From Flavobacterium sp. TR2 (GTDB lineage Bacteria > Bacteroidota > Bacteroidia > Flavobacteriales > Flavobacteriaceae), in the NCBI RefSeq assembly GCF_025252405.1, contig NZ_CP104307.1, positions 868,001 through 932,000 of the forward strand: DNA of 64,000 nt, read 5' to 3'. This document shows, piece by piece, positions 8,181 to 17,152 of this stretch. The position numbers and the translations under genes are program-made. A model generated the notes under the pieces. That model saw only the letters and a program-made list of their open reading frames with translations. It was not told the origin of the DNA and searched no databases. The number at the start of each line of letters is the position of its first letter. The stretch's first letter is position 1.

Positions 8181-8504
8181 TTATTTGCTCAGCAATAAAA
8201 TTTCATTTACAACCACTTCGGTTATATAACGTTTTTCGCCATTTTTATCATCGTAGCTGCGATGCGTCAGTTTTCCTTCAACGGCAATTTCTTTTCCTTT
8301 CACAACATACTTTTCTATAATTTCTGCTGTTTTTCCCCAGGCTGTTATTCGATGCCATTCGGTTTGTTCTACCCTTTCTCCCTTATCGTTTTTATAATAA
8401 TCTTTTGTTGCGATTGAGACGTGCGCTAGTTTTTTTCCGTTTTCTAATGTTTTAACTTCTGGATCGTTTCCTACATTCCCAATTAACTGAACTCTGTTTT
8501 TCAT
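8181..8504 (-). CDS. ssb: Single-stranded DNA-binding protein, short form
   Basis: The 107 residues form one OB-fold: MKNRVQLIGNVGNDPEVKTL at the start, then FKxAT-like HVSIATKDYYKNDKGERVEQTEWHRITAWGKTAEIIEKYVVKGKEIAVEGKLTHRSYDD. Unlike the main cellular SSB it stops right after the OB-fold, with no flexible linker and no acidic DDDLPF-type tip that recruits replication partners. It is therefore probably an accessory SSB (repair, recombination or competence). Its 3' end has been copied twice into the downstream repeat. Confidence 0.9.
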   Translation of the reverse strand: MKNRVQLIGNVGNDPEVKTLENGKKLAHVSIATKDYYKNDKGERVEQTEWHRITAWGKTAEIIEKYVVKGKEIAVEGKLTHRSYDDKNGEKRYITEVVVNEILLLSK

Positions 8505-8633
8505 GGCGTATATTGTTTTTATGTTATGAATAAGTTGAATCGTTTATCAAATTCAACACTGCAAAGATGGCGAACCTCAGCACTGACAGTCGGTTGTTAA
8601 CTATTTACTATCGACTGTAACTATTTGTAACCG

Positions 8634-8665
8634 TTTGTAAATGGAAATTGTTTTTTGTATATTTG
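8634..8665 (+). promoter_or_regulatory. Bacteroidota promoter, TTTG-N20-TATATTTG
   Basis: TTTG at 8634-8637 and TATATTTG at 8658-8665 match the -33/-7 consensus, 16 nt before the start of the GNAT-amidohydrolase gene. Just upstream (8586-8633) is an imperfect repeat of the type TGTTAACTATTT / TGTAACTATTTG that could be an operator. Confidence 0.75.
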
Positions 8666-8681
8666 AGATAAATCTTACGAT

Positions 8682-10211
8682 ATGAAGGCAAATATTAAAA
8701 AAGTAGAGTTAAGAAACCTTGAAATTGAGGACTATAGACAATTGAAGAAATCCATGATTGAATCGTATCCCGAAATGGCCGATTCGTATTGGGGCTCTGA
8801 CGATATAGAAAGGCTTTTGTCTATTTTTCCCGAAGGGCAGCTGGTGATTTTGGTTGACGGGAAAGTGGTTGGCTCTGCCTTGTCTCTTATTCTTGACGAA
8901 AAGCTGGTAGAAAAAAGACACAATTATCAGCAGATTAGCGGTAACTATACCTTCTCTACACATAACCCAAATGGCGAAATTTTATACGGAATAGATGTTT
9001 TTATTCATCCTAATTATAGAGGCCTTCGGTTAGGACGCCGATTATATGATGCTAGAAAGGAACTTTGCGAGCAATTGAATTTGAAAGCAATTGTTTTTGC
9101 CGGAAGAATTCCGAACTACAGAGAACACGCCAAGAAACTGTCTCCAAAAGCTTATATAGAAAAAGTACGCACCAAAGAATTGTACGATCCGGTTCTTTCT
9201 TTTCAGTTAAGCAATGATTTTCACGTTTTGAGGATTCTTAAGAATTATTTGGAAGGCGACGAAGAATCGAAAGAGTTTGCCGTATTGCTGGAATGGAACA
9301 ATATTTACTACGACGACAGTCCAAAACTGATTAATCTTAAGAAAGAAATTATACGTCTAGGATTAATTCAGTGGCAGATGCGTCCGTTAAACAATGTCGA
9401 AGCCCTTTTTGAGCAAGCCGAATTTTTTATTGATGCCGTTTCTGGCTATGGTTCAGATTTTGCCTTGTTTCCCGAATTATTTACCGCGCCTTTAATGGCC
9501 GATTACAATCATTTATCTGAAGCCGAAGCTATTCGCGAACTTGCTCGCCATACCGATCCAATTCGCAAGCGTTTTCAGGAGTTTGCCATTTCATACAATA
9601 TCAATATCATTACTGGAAGTATGCCTTATGTAGAAAGCGGGAATCTTTACAATGTTGGTTTTTTATGCAAAAGAGACGGAACTTCAGAAATGTATACCAA
9701 AATTCATATCACACCCAACGAAGTTGTTCATTGGGGAATGAAAGGCGGATCAGAATTTAAAACTTTTGATACTGACTGCGGTAAAATCGGAATTTTGATC
9801 TGTTATGATGTCGAATTCCCAGAAATTTCAAGACTTTTAGCCGATGAAGGAATGAATATTTTATTCGTGCCATTTTTGACCGATACTCAAAACGGATATA
9901 CTCGCGTAAAGCATTGCTCGCAAGCGCGCGCCATCGAAAATGAGTGTTATGTAGCCATAGCAGGTTGCGTTGGAAATCTTCCGAAAGTAAACAATATGGA
10001 TATTCAATATGCGCAGTCTTCTGTGTTCACCCCATCCGATTTTGCTTTCCCGAGCAACGGAATCAAGGCAGAAGCCACTCCAAACACCGAAATGACGCTT
10101 ATTGTTGATGTTGATTTAAATCTGCTGAAAGAACTTCATGAACATGGAAGCGTAAAAACATTAAAAGACAGAAGATCTGACCTTTACGAAATTAAAAAAT
10201 TGAATTCATGA
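8682..10211 (+). CDS. GNAT acetyltransferase fused to carbon-nitrogen hydrolase (nitrilase superfamily)
   Basis: Residues about 5-180 are a GNAT domain (acyl-CoA loop YRGLRLGRRLYDARKELCEQLNLK; VVGSALSLIL). Residues about 220-505 are a nitrilase-superfamily amidohydrolase with the complete catalytic triad: Glu265 in FALFPELF, Lys340 in YTKIHITPNE, Cys374 in GILICYDVEFPE. The fusion is a known family in several phyla but its substrate is, to my knowledge, not established; one domain could acylate what the other deacylates. It has a near-consensus promoter and overlaps the next gene by 4 nt (ATGA), so translation is coupled. Confidence 0.92.
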   Translation: MKANIKKVELRNLEIEDYRQLKKSMIESYPEMADSYWGSDDIERLLSIFPEGQLVILVDGKVVGSALSLILDEKLVEKRHNYQQISGNYTFSTHNPNGEILYGIDVFIHPNYRGLRLGRRLYDARKELCEQLNLKAIVFAGRIPNYREHAKKLSPKAYIEKVRTKELYDPVLSFQLSNDFHVLRILKNYLEGDEESKEFAVLLEWNNIYYDDSPKLINLKKEIIRLGLIQWQMRPLNNVEALFEQAEFFIDAVSGYGSDFALFPELFTAPLMADYNHLSEAEAIRELARHTDPIRKRFQEFAISYNINIITGSMPYVESGNLYNVGFLCKRDGTSEMYTKIHITPNEVVHWGMKGGSEFKTFDTDCGKIGILICYDVEFPEISRLLADEGMNILFVPFLTDTQNGYTRVKHCSQARAIENECYVAIAGCVGNLPKVNNMDIQYAQSSVFTPSDFAFPSNGIKAEATPNTEMTLIVDVDLNLLKELHEHGSVKTLKDRRSDLYEIKKLNS

Positions 10212-10555
10212 AAACGTGCCTCGAATGTTCAGCCAAAATTTTCGGCAGAGAAGACAAGAAATTCTGCTCCGACAGCTGTCGAAATGCCTACAATAACAAA
10301 ATAAATAAAGATAGTACGAATTTCATGCGAAATATAAACAACAAGTTACGCAAAAATTACCGTATTTTGGCAGAGTTAAATGTAGACGGAAAATCTAAAG
10401 CTTCGAGAGACAAATTACTAACAAAAGGTTTTGATTTTGAGTTCTTTACAAACATTTTGCAAACCAAGACAGGAAATACATATTATTTCTTGTACGATCA
10501 AGGCTATCGTTCCTTGGACAATGATTATTTTATGCTTGTTAAAAAAGAAATATAG
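10208..10555 (+). CDS. Small zinc-ribbon protein
   Basis: The 115-residue protein opens with a zinc-binding knuckle, CLECSAKIFGREDKKFCSDSCRNAYNNK (CxxC near residues 4-7 and CxxxC about 13 residues later), like the zinc-ribbon proteins once grouped as DUF2116. The remainder (about 45-115) is a charged helix followed by a strand-rich segment with many aromatic residues (YYFLYDQGYRSLDNDYFMLVKK). Its ATG overlaps the stop of the acetyltransferase-hydrolase gene (ATGA), so it is translated from the same message, and a partnership with that enzyme is a reasonable inference. The molecular role is unknown. Confidence 0.75.
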   Translation: MKTCLECSAKIFGREDKKFCSDSCRNAYNNKINKDSTNFMRNINNKLRKNYRILAELNVDGKSKASRDKLLTKGFDFEFFTNILQTKTGNTYYFLYDQGYRSLDNDYFMLVKKEI

Positions 10556-10570
10556 TTAGTATTATTTACC

Positions 10571-12964
10571 ATGAGAAAAAACCCCACCTCAATTCTAGCC
10601 ATAGTCTGCGTTTTAGCTTTACTTGGCATTATATACGCCACGATGATGCCGCAAGGAATCTCTAAAGACGATGAAGCTCTTGCTGAATTCTCGACTGAAA
10701 GAGCCTTAAATCAGGTCGAAATTATAGCACAGAAACCGCACTATGTAGGATCGACCAATCATGAGCTTGTTGCAAATTATCTTAAACTAGAATTAAACAG
10801 AATTGGATTAGAAACGAGTGTTCAGGAAGGTTTTACACTAAATGACAAAGGGCTTTTGGTAAAATCAAAAAATATTTTGGCCCGCATTAAAGGAACAAAC
10901 AATACCAAAGCGCTTTTACTTCTTTCTCATTATGACAGCGCCCCGCATTCTTTCTCAAAAGGCGCAAGCGACGACGCTTCTGGCGTTGCCACAATTTTAG
11001 AAGGCATACGTGCCTTTTTATACTCAAAACATCCTCAAAAAAACGATATCATCATATTATTCTCTGATGCAGAAGAATTAGGGTTAAACGGCGCTGCGCT
11101 ATTTGTAAACCAGCATCCTTGGGCCAAAGACGTTGGTTTGGTTTTAAACTTTGAAGCAAGAGGAACTTCTGGACCGAGCTATATGCTAATGGAAACCAAC
11201 AAAGGAAACGAGGCTCTGGTTAAAGAATTTACTAAAGCAAAACCTTCTTACCCCGTTTCAAACTCTCTCATGTACAGCATTTACAAAATGCTTCCAAATG
11301 ATACCGATCTGACTGTTTTTAGAGAACAGGGAAATATTCAAGGGTTTAATTTCGCCTTCATCGATGGCCACTTCAACTACCATACCCAGCAAGATGACAT
11401 TCAGCATTTAAACAAAACTACGCTAGCGCATCAGGGCACTTACATCATGCCTTTGCTGAAATACTTCACAAACATCGATTTAAACCAAACAGAATCTACA
11501 GAAGATGATGTTTATTTCAGCGCTCCTTTTACATTCATCAGCTATCCGTTTGCATGGGTAATGCCAATGACTCTGGTTGCTTTCGGATTATTGGTTTTAT
11601 TCATTTTCGTTGGAAGGGTAAAAAGAATCATCACTTTCACAGAAATTTTCAAAGGCTTTGTTCCGCTTTTAGGATCTATCATAATTGCAGGATTGGTAAC
11701 ATTTTTAGGATGGAAACTTATTCTCGAAATTTACCCGCAATACTCTGACCTTCTAAACGGATTTACATACAACGGACACGCTTATATTGGCGCTTTTGTT
11801 ACGCTAAGCATTGCAATCTGTTTTGCTTTCTACCATCATTTCTCTGAAGCTAAAACCACCATGAACCATTTCGTGGCTCCTTTACTGCTTTGGATCATCA
11901 TTAATGCATTTTTGGCCAACAGCTTAACAGGTGCCGGGTTTTTAATTATTCCAGTTTATTTCGGAATACTATTATTCGGAATCTTTGTTTTCACGCAGCA
12001 CTACAGTTTAGGAATGAATTTGATATTCTCTATACCTGCTCTAGCAATTGTGGCGCCTTTCATCGTAATGTTCCCTATCGGATTGGGGCTTAAAATACTA
12101 TACGGCAGTGCTATTTTGACTGTTTTGTTATTCGGATTGCTGCTCCCAATATTTGGAGCATTTCCTAAAAAAGGCGCTTGGATAGTGGTTTTCTTTCTTA
12201 CCTCAATAGCATTTTTCGTTTACGCGGGATACAATTCGGGTTACGAATATGGCAAGGCCAAATCAAACAGTTTATTATATGTTTACAATGCCGACAACAA
12301 TGCTGCAGTCTGGACCACTTATGACACTAATTTGGACGAATGGACCAAATCTTACTTAGGCGAAACCAATCAAAAAGCAGTGGGATTAAATACGCTTCCG
12401 CTAACGAGCAAATACAATACGACCTTTACGTATAGCGCAATCGCCCCTGTTGTAGCTGTTCAGAAACCAACCATTCAGTTTTTAAGAGACAGCGTTATTG
12501 GAAGCAACAGATATTTAAAAATCAGAATTACGCCGAACAGAAAAGTAAACCGCTACGACATTTATGCCAATCCAAAAATGACGTTTTATAACTTTAAAGC
12601 AAACGGAGTTGCTACTTCTGGAGAAAAAGGCAACCGTCTGCAAAGAGTTGACAGCAAAATTTTATGCTACTACGTAGTAGGCAACGAACCGCTAGAAATG
12701 GAATTCTACATCAACAAATCGACTGTTTTTGATATGGATTTAATTGAAAGTTCGTTCGATTTATTGAGCAACTCTCTGTTAAATGTTAAGCCAAGAGAAA
12801 ATTGGATGATGCCTACACCGTTTGTATTGAATGATGCTGTTATGATTCAGCAGAAAATTAAACGCTATACGCCGCCAGTAAAACCTATTGAACCAGTTGC
12901 AGTAAAAGACAGTCTGGCTGTACCAAAAGACAGCATCAAGCCCGTAACTGCACCACAACCTTAA
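10571..12964 (+). CDS. Membrane-anchored M28-family zinc peptidase
   Basis: The 797-residue protein has an N-terminal membrane anchor (ILAIVCVLALLGIIYATM), then an M28 aminopeptidase domain with metal ligands in LLLSHYDSAPHS, GASDDASGVAT, FSDAEELGLNG and a later histidine in FNYHTQQDD. A middle region (about 320-560) has eight or nine transmembrane helices, followed by a C-terminal extracytoplasmic domain ending in a Pro/Lys-rich tail. This layout resembles the ER peptidase Fxna/ERMP1 type, also found in Bacteroidota. It probably trims peptides on the periplasmic face of the inner membrane. It starts 15 nt after the zinc-ribbon gene, so it may be the third gene of that operon. Confidence 0.88.
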   Translation: MRKNPTSILAIVCVLALLGIIYATMMPQGISKDDEALAEFSTERALNQVEIIAQKPHYVGSTNHELVANYLKLELNRIGLETSVQEGFTLNDKGLLVKSKNILARIKGTNNTKALLLLSHYDSAPHSFSKGASDDASGVATILEGIRAFLYSKHPQKNDIIILFSDAEELGLNGAALFVNQHPWAKDVGLVLNFEARGTSGPSYMLMETNKGNEALVKEFTKAKPSYPVSNSLMYSIYKMLPNDTDLTVFREQGNIQGFNFAFIDGHFNYHTQQDDIQHLNKTTLAHQGTYIMPLLKYFTNIDLNQTESTEDDVYFSAPFTFISYPFAWVMPMTLVAFGLLVLFIFVGRVKRIITFTEIFKGFVPLLGSIIIAGLVTFLGWKLILEIYPQYSDLLNGFTYNGHAYIGAFVTLSIAICFAFYHHFSEAKTTMNHFVAPLLLWIIINAFLANSLTGAGFLIIPVYFGILLFGIFVFTQHYSLGMNLIFSIPALAIVAPFIVMFPIGLGLKILYGSAILTVLLFGLLLPIFGAFPKKGAWIVVFFLTSIAFFVYAGYNSGYEYGKAKSNSLLYVYNADNNAAVWTTYDTNLDEWTKSYLGETNQKAVGLNTLPLTSKYNTTFTYSAIAPVVAVQKPTIQFLRDSVIGSNRYLKIRITPNRKVNRYDIYANPKMTFYNFKANGVATSGEKGNRLQRVDSKILCYYVVGNEPLEMEFYINKSTVFDMDLIESSFDLLSNSLLNVKPRENWMMPTPFVLNDAVMIQQKIKRYTPPVKPIEPVAVKDSLAVPKDSIKPVTAPQP

Positions 12965-12986
12965 TAAAGTCTAAAAACTTAATGCT

Positions 12987-13406
12987 ATGGCAACAAATAT
13001 TTCTACAATAGTTTTGAATGCATCGGCAGAAAAAGTCTGGAATGCATTGACCAAACCAGAATTAGTCAAACAATGGCAATACGGAAGCGATTTAATTACC
13101 GATTGGAAACCGGGAAACGAAATCAGATTTAGAAATGAATGGGAAAGCCAAGTCTTTGAGCAATGGGGAACAATCTTAGATGTTATTCCAAATCAGAAAA
13201 TTAAATATTCTCTCTTTTTCCCTAGACCAGGATTAGAAGATAAACCCGAGAATTATTTTATAATGAATTATGTCCTAACCGAAGAGAATCAGAAAACGAA
13301 ACTCGAAATAATTCAGGAAGATAATCGTCCTGGAGCGGTTCAGGAGAAACCGCAAGGAGAAGAAAATCCAATTCTGCAAGCATTAAAAGCTATAGTAGAA
13401 TCGTAA
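12987..13406 (+). CDS. SRPBCC (AHSA1-like) domain protein
   Basis: The 139-residue protein is a single START/Bet v1-like domain of the AHSA1 type: IVLNASAEKVWNALTKPELVKQWQYGSD at the N-terminus, WKPGNEIRFRNEWESQVFEQWGTILDVIP, and a C-terminal amphipathic helix. Such proteins bind small hydrophobic ligands or influence chaperones, and are often of unknown role in bacteria. The gene is 22 nt after the M28 peptidase and is closed by a strong terminator, so it probably ends that operon. Confidence 0.85.
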   Translation: MATNISTIVLNASAEKVWNALTKPELVKQWQYGSDLITDWKPGNEIRFRNEWESQVFEQWGTILDVIPNQKIKYSLFFPRPGLEDKPENYFIMNYVLTEENQKTKLEIIQEDNRPGAVQEKPQGEENPILQALKAIVES

Positions 13407-13440
13407 ATAAAAGAGCAGATTTGTCAATCTGCTCTTTTAT
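13407..13440. terminator. Terminator with a 15-bp perfect stem
   Basis: The arm ATAAAAGAGCAGATT (13407-13421) is perfectly complementary to 13426-13440, with a 4-nt loop. The stem starts directly after the stop codon of the SRPBCC gene. Confidence 0.92.
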
Positions 13441-13501
13441 TTGATTCATAGCTAAAAAAACCTTTTCTACTCTGTAACTTTGTTCCTTTGAATCTGAAAA
13501 A

Positions 13502-14323
13502 ATGACAAAAATAAGCATACTGGGCTGCGGCTGGCTAGGACTTCCTTTAGCGAAAGCATTACTTAAAAAAGGAATTGCAATAAATGGATCGACAACTTCA
13601 GAAAACAAACTCCCAATCTTAAAAGAGGCAGGAATAAATTCGTTTTTGGTAAATGTTGAAAGCGAAGGAATTTCTGAAAGCATAGCATCCTTTTTAGCAG
13701 AAAGCGAAATCTTAATTGTAGACATTCCGCCAAAATTGAGAGCGAGCCAAAGTTCCTCGTCTCAATCTGAAATGACATTTGTAAACAAAATCAAGAATCT
13801 GATTCCTTTCATAGAAAAATCAGCGGTTAAGAGCGTTCTTTTTGTGAGCTCGACTTCTGTTTATGGTGATGATAATGGTTTCATAACAGAAGAAACCAAT
13901 CCGAATCCCGAAACAGAAAGCGGCAAACAGCTGCTTCTAGCCGAAAATCTTCTGCTAGAAAATCTAAACTTCACAACGACAATTCTGCGTTTCGGCGGCC
14001 TAATTGGCGAAGATCGCCATCCTGTAAAATTTCTCGCAGGAAAAGAAAACATTGAAAATCCAGACGCTCCCGTAAATCTAATTCACCAAAACGACTGCAT
14101 CGGTATTATTGAAGCAATCCTAAGTCAGTCCAAATGGAAGGAGATTTTTAATGCCGTTGCGCCTTATCATCCAACAAGAGCCGAATATTATACTCAAAAA
14201 GCAGCCCAAAAGAACTTGCCCTTGCCAAAATTCAGTTTGCAGCAATCGAACATAAAAAAGGTAATCTCCAGCGAAAAAATAGAAAGCATTCTAGATTATA
14301 AATTTAGATTAGAAGATTATTAG
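13502..14323 (+). CDS. NAD(P)-binding epimerase-like protein (YeeZ/SDR type)
   Basis: The 273-residue protein begins with a Rossmann nucleotide-binding motif (ISILGCGWLGLPLAKALLKKG) and has later extended-SDR-like elements (VKSVLFVSSTSVYGDD, TILRFGGLIGEDRHP, NLIHQNDCIGIIEAIL). The classical YxxxK pair is not obvious, which is usual for YeeZ-like members. Substrate unknown; a sugar-nucleotide or redox role is only a guess. A TAACTTTG -7-like element lies at 13475-13482. It is followed by an imperfect REP-like hairpin. Confidence 0.82.
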   Translation: MTKISILGCGWLGLPLAKALLKKGIAINGSTTSENKLPILKEAGINSFLVNVESEGISESIASFLAESEILIVDIPPKLRASQSSSSQSEMTFVNKIKNLIPFIEKSAVKSVLFVSSTSVYGDDNGFITEETNPNPETESGKQLLLAENLLLENLNFTTTILRFGGLIGEDRHPVKFLAGKENIENPDAPVNLIHQNDCIGIIEAILSQSKWKEIFNAVAPYHPTRAEYYTQKAAQKNLPLPKFSLQQSNIKKVISSEKIESILDYKFRLEDY

Positions 14324-14329
14324 CCAAAC

Positions 14330-14370
14330 ATCAGGCTGAGCGACCCCGAAGCTTCGTGACGCTCAGGGCA
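14330..14370. repeat. REP-like imperfect hairpin, GGCTGAGCG...CGCTCAGGGC
   Basis: The arms CTGAGCG and CGCTCAG enclose a CCCGAAGCTTCG core. It resembles the longer element at 61311-61390 (CAGGCTGAGCGGAGTCGAAG) and the palindrome at 52629-52644. A GTG inside it (14356) is in frame with the next gene but is not its start. Confidence 0.65.
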
Positions 14371-14472
14371 ATATTGGTTAAAATAGAACATAAAATCTTT
14401 AAATTCCCCATACAACTTATAGGATTTAAACAAAAATTACTACTTTTCCGCCACCAAAAACAAGCGGTTTTT

Positions 14473-16344
14473 ATGACAAAAAGATTACATTTTCTATTAT
14501 TTGCCTGCATCTTATTCTTTTCTTTTACTAAAAGTTACAGCCAAAACGACTCTATTCCTGAGGAAGCAGAAAAAATAAAAAAATTTCATGCCGATATTGT
14601 TGTTAAAGAAAATGGAAATCTAATTGTTACCGAAACTATTAAAGTTTACGCTAGTGGTGTACAAATACAGCGCGGCATCTTTAGGGAGCTTCCTATGAAG
14701 AACGCTTCTCCAAAAGTCTCTCAGAACAATTACTACACTGTCTTAAGCGTTACCCGAAACGGCTTAAATGAGCCATATCACGTATCTGCAGGATTTGAAA
14801 ACTTTGAAATCCGTATTGGTAACAAAAAATATCCTATTGCAAAAGGAAACCATACTTATAAAATAACTTATGAAGTAGAAGCCCAACTGCATTCTTATAA
14901 TGACTTTGATGAAATTTACTGGAATGTCACCGGAAACTACTGGGATTTTGAAATTGACAATGTTACGGCAAAACTGACCTTGCCAAAATCTGCAAAAGTA
15001 TTCCAGACAGCTTGCTACACTGGTGTTTTTGGTTCAAAAGCGCGAGAATGCGATTCAAAAATTGTAGACAATACTGTTTTTTTCACTTCTAAAAATCTAA
15101 AAAAAGAAGAAGGTTTTACCATTGCCGCTGGGTTTCCTAAAGGCATTGTTAATCAGCCTTTTTTCAGACCTCACTATAAAATGGAGGAGTTTTTAGACGC
15201 TGAAAAAATACTATTGGCAATTGCTGTAGTTGCAATCTGTTTTGCATTCTATTATTTTTCATGGAAGAGATATGGCGAAGATCCGAAATTAAATAATGAA
15301 AACAGAAGCATCGATTTAAAAAGCCTTTATACGCCTACTGCGTTGCAATACATAAAAGATCAAATTGTCAACTCTCAAACGCTTTTAGTTACTATAATTA
15401 ATCTGGCCTTAAAAGGCGCTCTTCAAATTTCAGATAATGGAAAAGAAACTTGGGCAGATGAATTTAAATATTCGCTTAAAATTGGGAACAAAACAGCCAA
15501 TTTGCCTAAAGAGGAAAGTGCCGTCTTAAATACTTTGTTTAGTGAAAAAGATTCTTTTGAGTTAGACCAAGAAACGTATAAAATCTTTAAAGAAGCAAAC
15601 TACGCTCTCAACTCCCCGTTAGAAGAGCAGCATAATTTGGACGATTATTATTCCATTAATTTCAAACAAATCTTAATTGGTTTTGCAATTACAGTAGCTG
15701 CTTTATTGGGTTACTGCCAATATTCGAAAGGAACGATTTATTGGGGTGTTATTGTCGGATTTACGATGATGGTTTTTACTTATTTACTGCTCAAAGGTGC
15801 AGTGCAAACCTTTATTGAAAAAGATTATAAGTCAATGGCGGCCTGTCTTTTCTTATCCCTTTTTACAGGTGTTTTTTCTCTCGGCTGGTATATTACAAGC
15901 AATGCTGACAAAAGTTATTCTGTCCTAACTTTGCTGGTACTCTTTTTAATAATTGTCGGATTTAGCATTTACCTAGGTCTAATTGGCGCTTACACCAAAC
16001 TCGGACTTGAAACAAAAGCTGAAATCGAAAAGCTGAAAGAATATCTATTAGCTTATCAACCAGAAGAAAGCACTGCAATAAGCGTTTATGAAGAAAATCT
16101 GCCTTATGCTTTTGCATTAGGAATTGAAGATGAATGGAATCTCAAGTTCATTGATATTTTAAAAAAATTAAACTACACCAGTAATTGGATCAAAACAAGT
16201 GGCAGCACTTATGTTTCTTCTCCAAAATTTTTCATGAATTTCCGCAGCTCATACACTACCTATTCAAGCTCCTCTAGCAGCGGAAGTTCTGGCGGAGGAA
16301 GCTCTGGAGGCGGTGGCGGTGGCGGAGGAGGCGGTGGCTGGTAA
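14473..16344 (+). CDS. DUF2207-family membrane protein
   Basis: I start at ATG 14473, which gives a signal peptide (MTKRLHFLLFACILFFSFTKSYSQ); the frame extends upstream only through a repeat. The 623 residues comprise a beta-rich extracytoplasmic domain (FHADIVVKENGNLIVTETIKVYASGVQIQRGIFRELP, typical of DUF2207), a transmembrane helix near 240-260, a cytoplasmic insert, several further helices, and a glycine/serine-rich C-terminal tail ending in a run of glycines and a tryptophan. The family is widespread and functionally uncharacterised. The gene stands alone between repeats. Confidence 0.88.
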   Translation: MTKRLHFLLFACILFFSFTKSYSQNDSIPEEAEKIKKFHADIVVKENGNLIVTETIKVYASGVQIQRGIFRELPMKNASPKVSQNNYYTVLSVTRNGLNEPYHVSAGFENFEIRIGNKKYPIAKGNHTYKITYEVEAQLHSYNDFDEIYWNVTGNYWDFEIDNVTAKLTLPKSAKVFQTACYTGVFGSKARECDSKIVDNTVFFTSKNLKKEEGFTIAAGFPKGIVNQPFFRPHYKMEEFLDAEKILLAIAVVAICFAFYYFSWKRYGEDPKLNNENRSIDLKSLYTPTALQYIKDQIVNSQTLLVTIINLALKGALQISDNGKETWADEFKYSLKIGNKTANLPKEESAVLNTLFSEKDSFELDQETYKIFKEANYALNSPLEEQHNLDDYYSINFKQILIGFAITVAALLGYCQYSKGTIYWGVIVGFTMMVFTYLLLKGAVQTFIEKDYKSMAACLFLSLFTGVFSLGWYITSNADKSYSVLTLLVLFLIIVGFSIYLGLIGAYTKLGLETKAEIEKLKEYLLAYQPEESTAISVYEENLPYAFALGIEDEWNLKFIDILKKLNYTSNWIKTSGSTYVSSPKFFMNFRSSYTTYSSSSSSGSSGGGSSGGGGGGGGGGGW

Positions 16345-16394
16345 ACCGCTTTCAAAAACGATTAAAACTTAAATTGCTTTCATCATAAAAAAAA

Positions 16395-16466
16395 CTTTGC
16401 GAACTTCGCGTTAAACTTTTGCGCCTTGCGGTTAGAAAAATCTCGCAAAGGCGCAAAAGCGCAAAT
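16395..16466. repeat. Complementary arrays of 8-nt GCGCAAA-type words
   Basis: The right array has three exact octamers starting at 16443, 16451 and 16459 (TCGCAAAG, GCGCAAAA, GCGCAAAT). The left array (16395-16434) contains complementary words such as CTTTGCGA, ACTTCGCG and TTTTGCGCC. Together they can form an imperfect hairpin in front of the methyltransferase gene. Confidence 0.65.
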
Positions 16467-16491
16467 TTTAGCAACCTTGCGGTTAAAAATT

Positions 16492-16968
16492 ATGGAAACA
16501 GTTTTCATCAATTCACCTTTAGGAATCACCAAAATTATTGGAGATGAAAACGGCATATCTGTAATTTCCGTTTCTGATGTTGGGACAAATGAAGTTTCTA
16601 AAGAAATTCCAGCAGTTTTGCAAGACGCCGTTTTGCAGTTAAACGAATATTTTGAAGGCAAAAGAACCGATTTTAATCTCAAACTGAATCCGCAAGGAAC
16701 CGAATTTCAGCAGAAAGTCTGGAAGTCACTTCTTGAAATTCCGTATGGAAAGACGGTAAGCTACATGGATCAGACCAAAAAACTGGGCGATGTAAAAGCA
16801 ATTCGCGCAGTGGCATCGGCAAATGGAAAAAATCCGCTTTGGATTGTAGTTCCGTGCCATCGCGTTATTGGTACAAACGGCTCTTTAACCGGTTACGCTG
16901 GCGGATTATCTCGCAAGAAATGGCTTTTAGAACATGAGTCTCCATCTGCTCAGCAAAGCTTGTTTTAG
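16492..16968 (+). CDS. ogt: Methylated-DNA-[protein]-cysteine S-methyltransferase
   Basis: I choose ATG 16492; the longer frame from 16426 runs through an intergenic repeat. The 158 residues match MGMT/Ogt: a small N-terminal domain, then the DNA-binding HTH with EIPYGKTVSYMDQTKKLGDVKAIRAVASANGKNP, and the active site IVVPCHRVIG with acceptor Cys122, followed by GSLTGYAGGLSRKKWLLEHE. It removes O6-alkylguanine lesions by suicidal transfer to the cysteine. No Ada-type regulatory domain is fused. The preceding hairpin-forming octamer arrays leave only about 25 nt for a leader. Confidence 0.93.
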   Translation: METVFINSPLGITKIIGDENGISVISVSDVGTNEVSKEIPAVLQDAVLQLNEYFEGKRTDFNLKLNPQGTEFQQKVWKSLLEIPYGKTVSYMDQTKKLGDVKAIRAVASANGKNPLWIVVPCHRVIGTNGSLTGYAGGLSRKKWLLEHESPSAQQSLF

Positions 16969-17152
16969 TTTTATAGCCACAATCCAACGATAGCGAACAG
17001 ACGAAGCATTTTACGAATTTCTTCTTATTTAAGAAATTTCATTCAATTTGTATTTTTTCAAAACTAATAAAATCAAATTTGTGTACATTTATGCAAAATA
17101 AAAAATTAGTGCGATTCGTGTCATTCGTGACAAAAAACCACAGCAAAAAAAT

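Noticed and set aside
14356..14472. GTG start extending the DUF2207 protein by 39 residues
   Set aside because: The GTG is inside a REP-like hairpin and the extension would bury the signal peptide that begins at 14473.
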